A DNA stretch of 26,315 bases, taken from Gemmatimonadota bacterium (lineage in GTDB: Bacteria; Gemmatimonadota; Gemmatimonadetes; Longimicrobiales; Gaopeijiaceae). The notes under the pieces are model-generated. The model was not told where the DNA came from. It was given only the letters and a program-made list of their open reading frames with translations, and did no database searches. Position 1 is the stretch's first letter; every line of letters begins with the position of its first letter. The position numbers and the translations under genes are program-made. Where the stretch lies: positions 1 to 26,315 of the forward strand of contig DUCW01000067.1 of the NCBI GenBank assembly GCA_012959595.1. The letters are read 5' to 3'. Below are positions 24,982 to 26,315 of the stretch, piece after piece.

Positions 24982-26208
24982 ATGGATTTTAGACGTACTC
25001 TTTTAGTTGGAATCGCTTTGACAACAGTGCTGATCGGTGGATGTACTAGTGGTGAGACGTCACAGGCGAGTTCAGCTGACATGATACAAGCACCAATGTT
25101 TGAGGTAGATCCGTTTTGGCCAAAGCCATTACCTAATCATTGGATTTTGGGATCCACTATCGGTGTGGATGTAGACTCTAGGGATCACGTCTGGATTATT
25201 CATCGTCAGACCACATTTGCTGCCAGAACTGAAATCGGTGCTGCTCAAGATCCACCACTCAGTGAATGCTGTATCCCAGCACCCAATATTTTGGAGTTTG
25301 ATGCTGAGGGTAATTTGGTGAATTCATGGGGAGGCCCAACAGAAGATGGTGCTTACGAGTGGCCAGAGTCTAACCATGGAATCACGATAGATCACGCTGA
25401 CAATGTTTGGATCGGTGGCAACGGTCAGGCAGACGCTCAAGTTTTGAAATTCACTAGGAATGGTGAGTTTCTTATGCAGATTGGCAGTTCTGGAGCACGT
25501 ATGACCGGCACGACTACCGATGGAAGATCGATATATGAGGGTGGAAGTAACGATACGGAGAGTTTCGGGCGGGTTGCCGAAATAGGATTTGATGCAGATC
25601 GCAATGAGATGTATCTAGCTGATGGATATCTGAATAAGCGCGTAGCCGTTCTAGATGCGAGTACCGGTGAACTCAAGCGTTTCTGGGGAGCGTACGCCAA
25701 TGTTCCAGATGATGGTCCGCTCGGGCGTTACAGCCCAGATATTGCACCTGCCCAACAGTTTAGAGGTCCAGTACACTGTGCACACCCTTCGCGTGATGGA
25801 CTGCTCTATGTTTGCGACCGGGCTTCAGATAGAATCCAAGTGTTTACTTTAGACGGGGAATATGTAATGGAGGCTTTCGTTGCTCCAGAGACTCTATCTC
25901 AAGGATCCACGTGGGACATAGCACTTTCTAAGGATGCAGACCAAAAGTATATCTACTTAGCTGATGGCCAAAATATGAAAGTTCACGTAATTGAGCGTGA
26001 AACGATGGAAGTTTTGACGACCTTTGGAGATGGTGGTAGACAGCCAGGTCAGTTTTTCGCAGTACACAGTATAGCCACCGATTCCAAAGGCAATATTTAT
26101 ACCACCGAAACCTATGAAGGCAAACGTGTACAGAAGTTCAAGTACAAAGGCCTGAAGAAAATCAAGGACAAAGACCAGGGAACGCCCTGGGGTGCGAACC
26201 GGCACTGA
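24982..26208 (+). CDS. NHL-repeat beta-propeller lipoprotein
   Basis: 408 residues from ATG 24982. The signal has R4-R5, a hydrophobic core and lipobox I18-G19-G20-C21. The mature protein is a six-bladed NHL propeller: blades can be followed at 'VDVDSRDHVWIIHR', 'HGITIDHADNVWIGG', 'AEIGFDADRNEMYLADGYLNKRV', 'VHCAHPSRDGLLYVCDRASDRI', 'DIALSKDADQKYIYLADGQNMK' and 'HSIATDSKGNIYTTETYEGKRV'. The repeated F-x-x-x-G-E strand pattern connects them. A Cys-Cys pair lies in 'SECCIPAP'. Related propellers include the lyase domain of peptidylglycine amidating enzyme, SMP-30-like lactonases and pure binding scaffolds; I see nothing that chooses among them. It is divergent from the HupE-like gene and followed by a weak terminator. 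Confidence 0.85.
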   Translation: MDFRRTLLVGIALTTVLIGGCTSGETSQASSADMIQAPMFEVDPFWPKPLPNHWILGSTIGVDVDSRDHVWIIHRQTTFAARTEIGAAQDPPLSECCIPAPNILEFDAEGNLVNSWGGPTEDGAYEWPESNHGITIDHADNVWIGGNGQADAQVLKFTRNGEFLMQIGSSGARMTGTTTDGRSIYEGGSNDTESFGRVAEIGFDADRNEMYLADGYLNKRVAVLDASTGELKRFWGAYANVPDDGPLGRYSPDIAPAQQFRGPVHCAHPSRDGLLYVCDRASDRIQVFTLDGEYVMEAFVAPETLSQGSTWDIALSKDADQKYIYLADGQNMKVHVIERETMEVLTTFGDGGRQPGQFFAVHSIATDSKGNIYTTETYEGKRVQKFKYKGLKKIKDKDQGTPWGANRH

Positions 26209-26237
26209 GGCCCCGTTAAGCGGAGACGAAGCCGCGC

Positions 26238-26256
26238 ATCAGTGTCCCTGATTTTT
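26238..26256 (+). terminator. Weak rho-independent terminator
   Basis: ATCAG (26238-26242) and CTGAT (26248-26252) pair around TGTCC, and four T follow directly (five with the last T of the stem). It lies 30 bases after the NHL gene stop. The stem is short, so efficiency is doubtful. Confidence 0.45.
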
Positions 26257-26263
26257 GTCGTGT

Positions 26264-26315
26264 CTAGCGCGGGTTTTCTATCAGTATTTCTACAAATTCT
26301 GCGGAATCAGGATCA
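26264..26315 (-). CDS. Possible C-terminal end of a convergent gene
   Basis: On the minus strand, 16 codons run from the window edge to TAG at 26264-26266 and read DPDSAEFVEILIENPR. This looks like an amphipathic C-terminal helix, and the position facing the NHL gene across a hairpin is natural. It is too short to identify and could be chance. Confidence 0.3.
   Translation of the reverse strand, partial: DPDSAEFVEILIENPR

Noticed and set aside
26209..26315. Possible tRNA or other small RNA at the right edge
   Set aside because: No cloverleaf arms or T-loop consensus can be drawn; only a short hairpin with a T-run is present.
1..26315. CRISPR array, insertion sequence, integrase or defence genes
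   Set aside because: No regularly spaced repeats, transposase or recombinase motifs, or terminal inverted repeats were found on either strand.

Overview
The window looks like an ordinary chromosomal stretch from a Gram-negative, aerobic, heterotrophic bacterium. Most products are exported: several lipoproteins, two Tat-dependent molybdoenzymes, secreted peptidases and hydrolases, and beta-propeller proteins. The gene set (DUF5117-type zinc protease, amidohydrolase and sortilin-like BNR protein in a row, an AbgB-like M20 peptidase, and a lipoprotein with an SGTITR-type repeat) resembles what I know from marine Gemmatimonadota and neighbouring phyla. That assignment is inference; there is no rRNA or marker gene here to prove it. 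I saw no tRNA, rRNA, insertion sequence, integrase, phage gene or CRISPR array.

Layout. 1-449: C-terminal part of an exported or surface protein, closed by a strong bidirectional hairpin terminator. 536-1372 (-): unrecognised lipoprotein. 1494-3403 (-): a two-gene unit, a SoxC-like sulfite/sulfane dehydrogenase followed by a monohaem cytochrome c lipoprotein, overlapping as GTGA. 3579-4670 (-): alkaline phosphatase lipoprotein. 4791-9356 (+): a YCF48-like propeller lipoprotein, then msrP-msrQ (periplasmic methionine sulfoxide repair), an RsmF-like RNA m5C methyltransferase and a small Smr-like protein, the last four packed closely. A long hairpin at 9373-9409 separates this from the convergent secreted AbgB-like M20 peptidase (9420-11060, -).

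11313-20965 (+) is the main operon: a secreted zinc metalloprotease (DUF5117 type), an exported double-amidohydrolase, a very large sortilin/VPS10-like BNR propeller protein, and an NhaC-type Na+/H+ antiporter, with gaps of 33, 1 and 7 bases. It is followed by a small secreted CarboxypepD_reg-like protein (-), a gamma-glutamyltransferase whose signal peptide contains an in-frame TGA, a HupE/UreJ-type membrane protein (-), and an NHL-repeat lipoprotein (+) ending in a weak terminator.

Read together, the right two thirds suggest scavenging of peptides and amide-linked compounds outside the cytoplasm (M20 peptidase, zinc protease, amidohydrolase, gamma-glutamyltransferase) with a sodium/proton antiporter. 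The left third is about periplasmic sulfur and phosphorus redox or hydrolysis chemistry. No clearly new defence or mobile system is visible. The most notable points are the interrupted signal peptide of the gamma-glutamyltransferase, the degenerate second half of the amidohydrolase, and substituted active-site positions in the alkaline phosphatase and the M20 peptidase.
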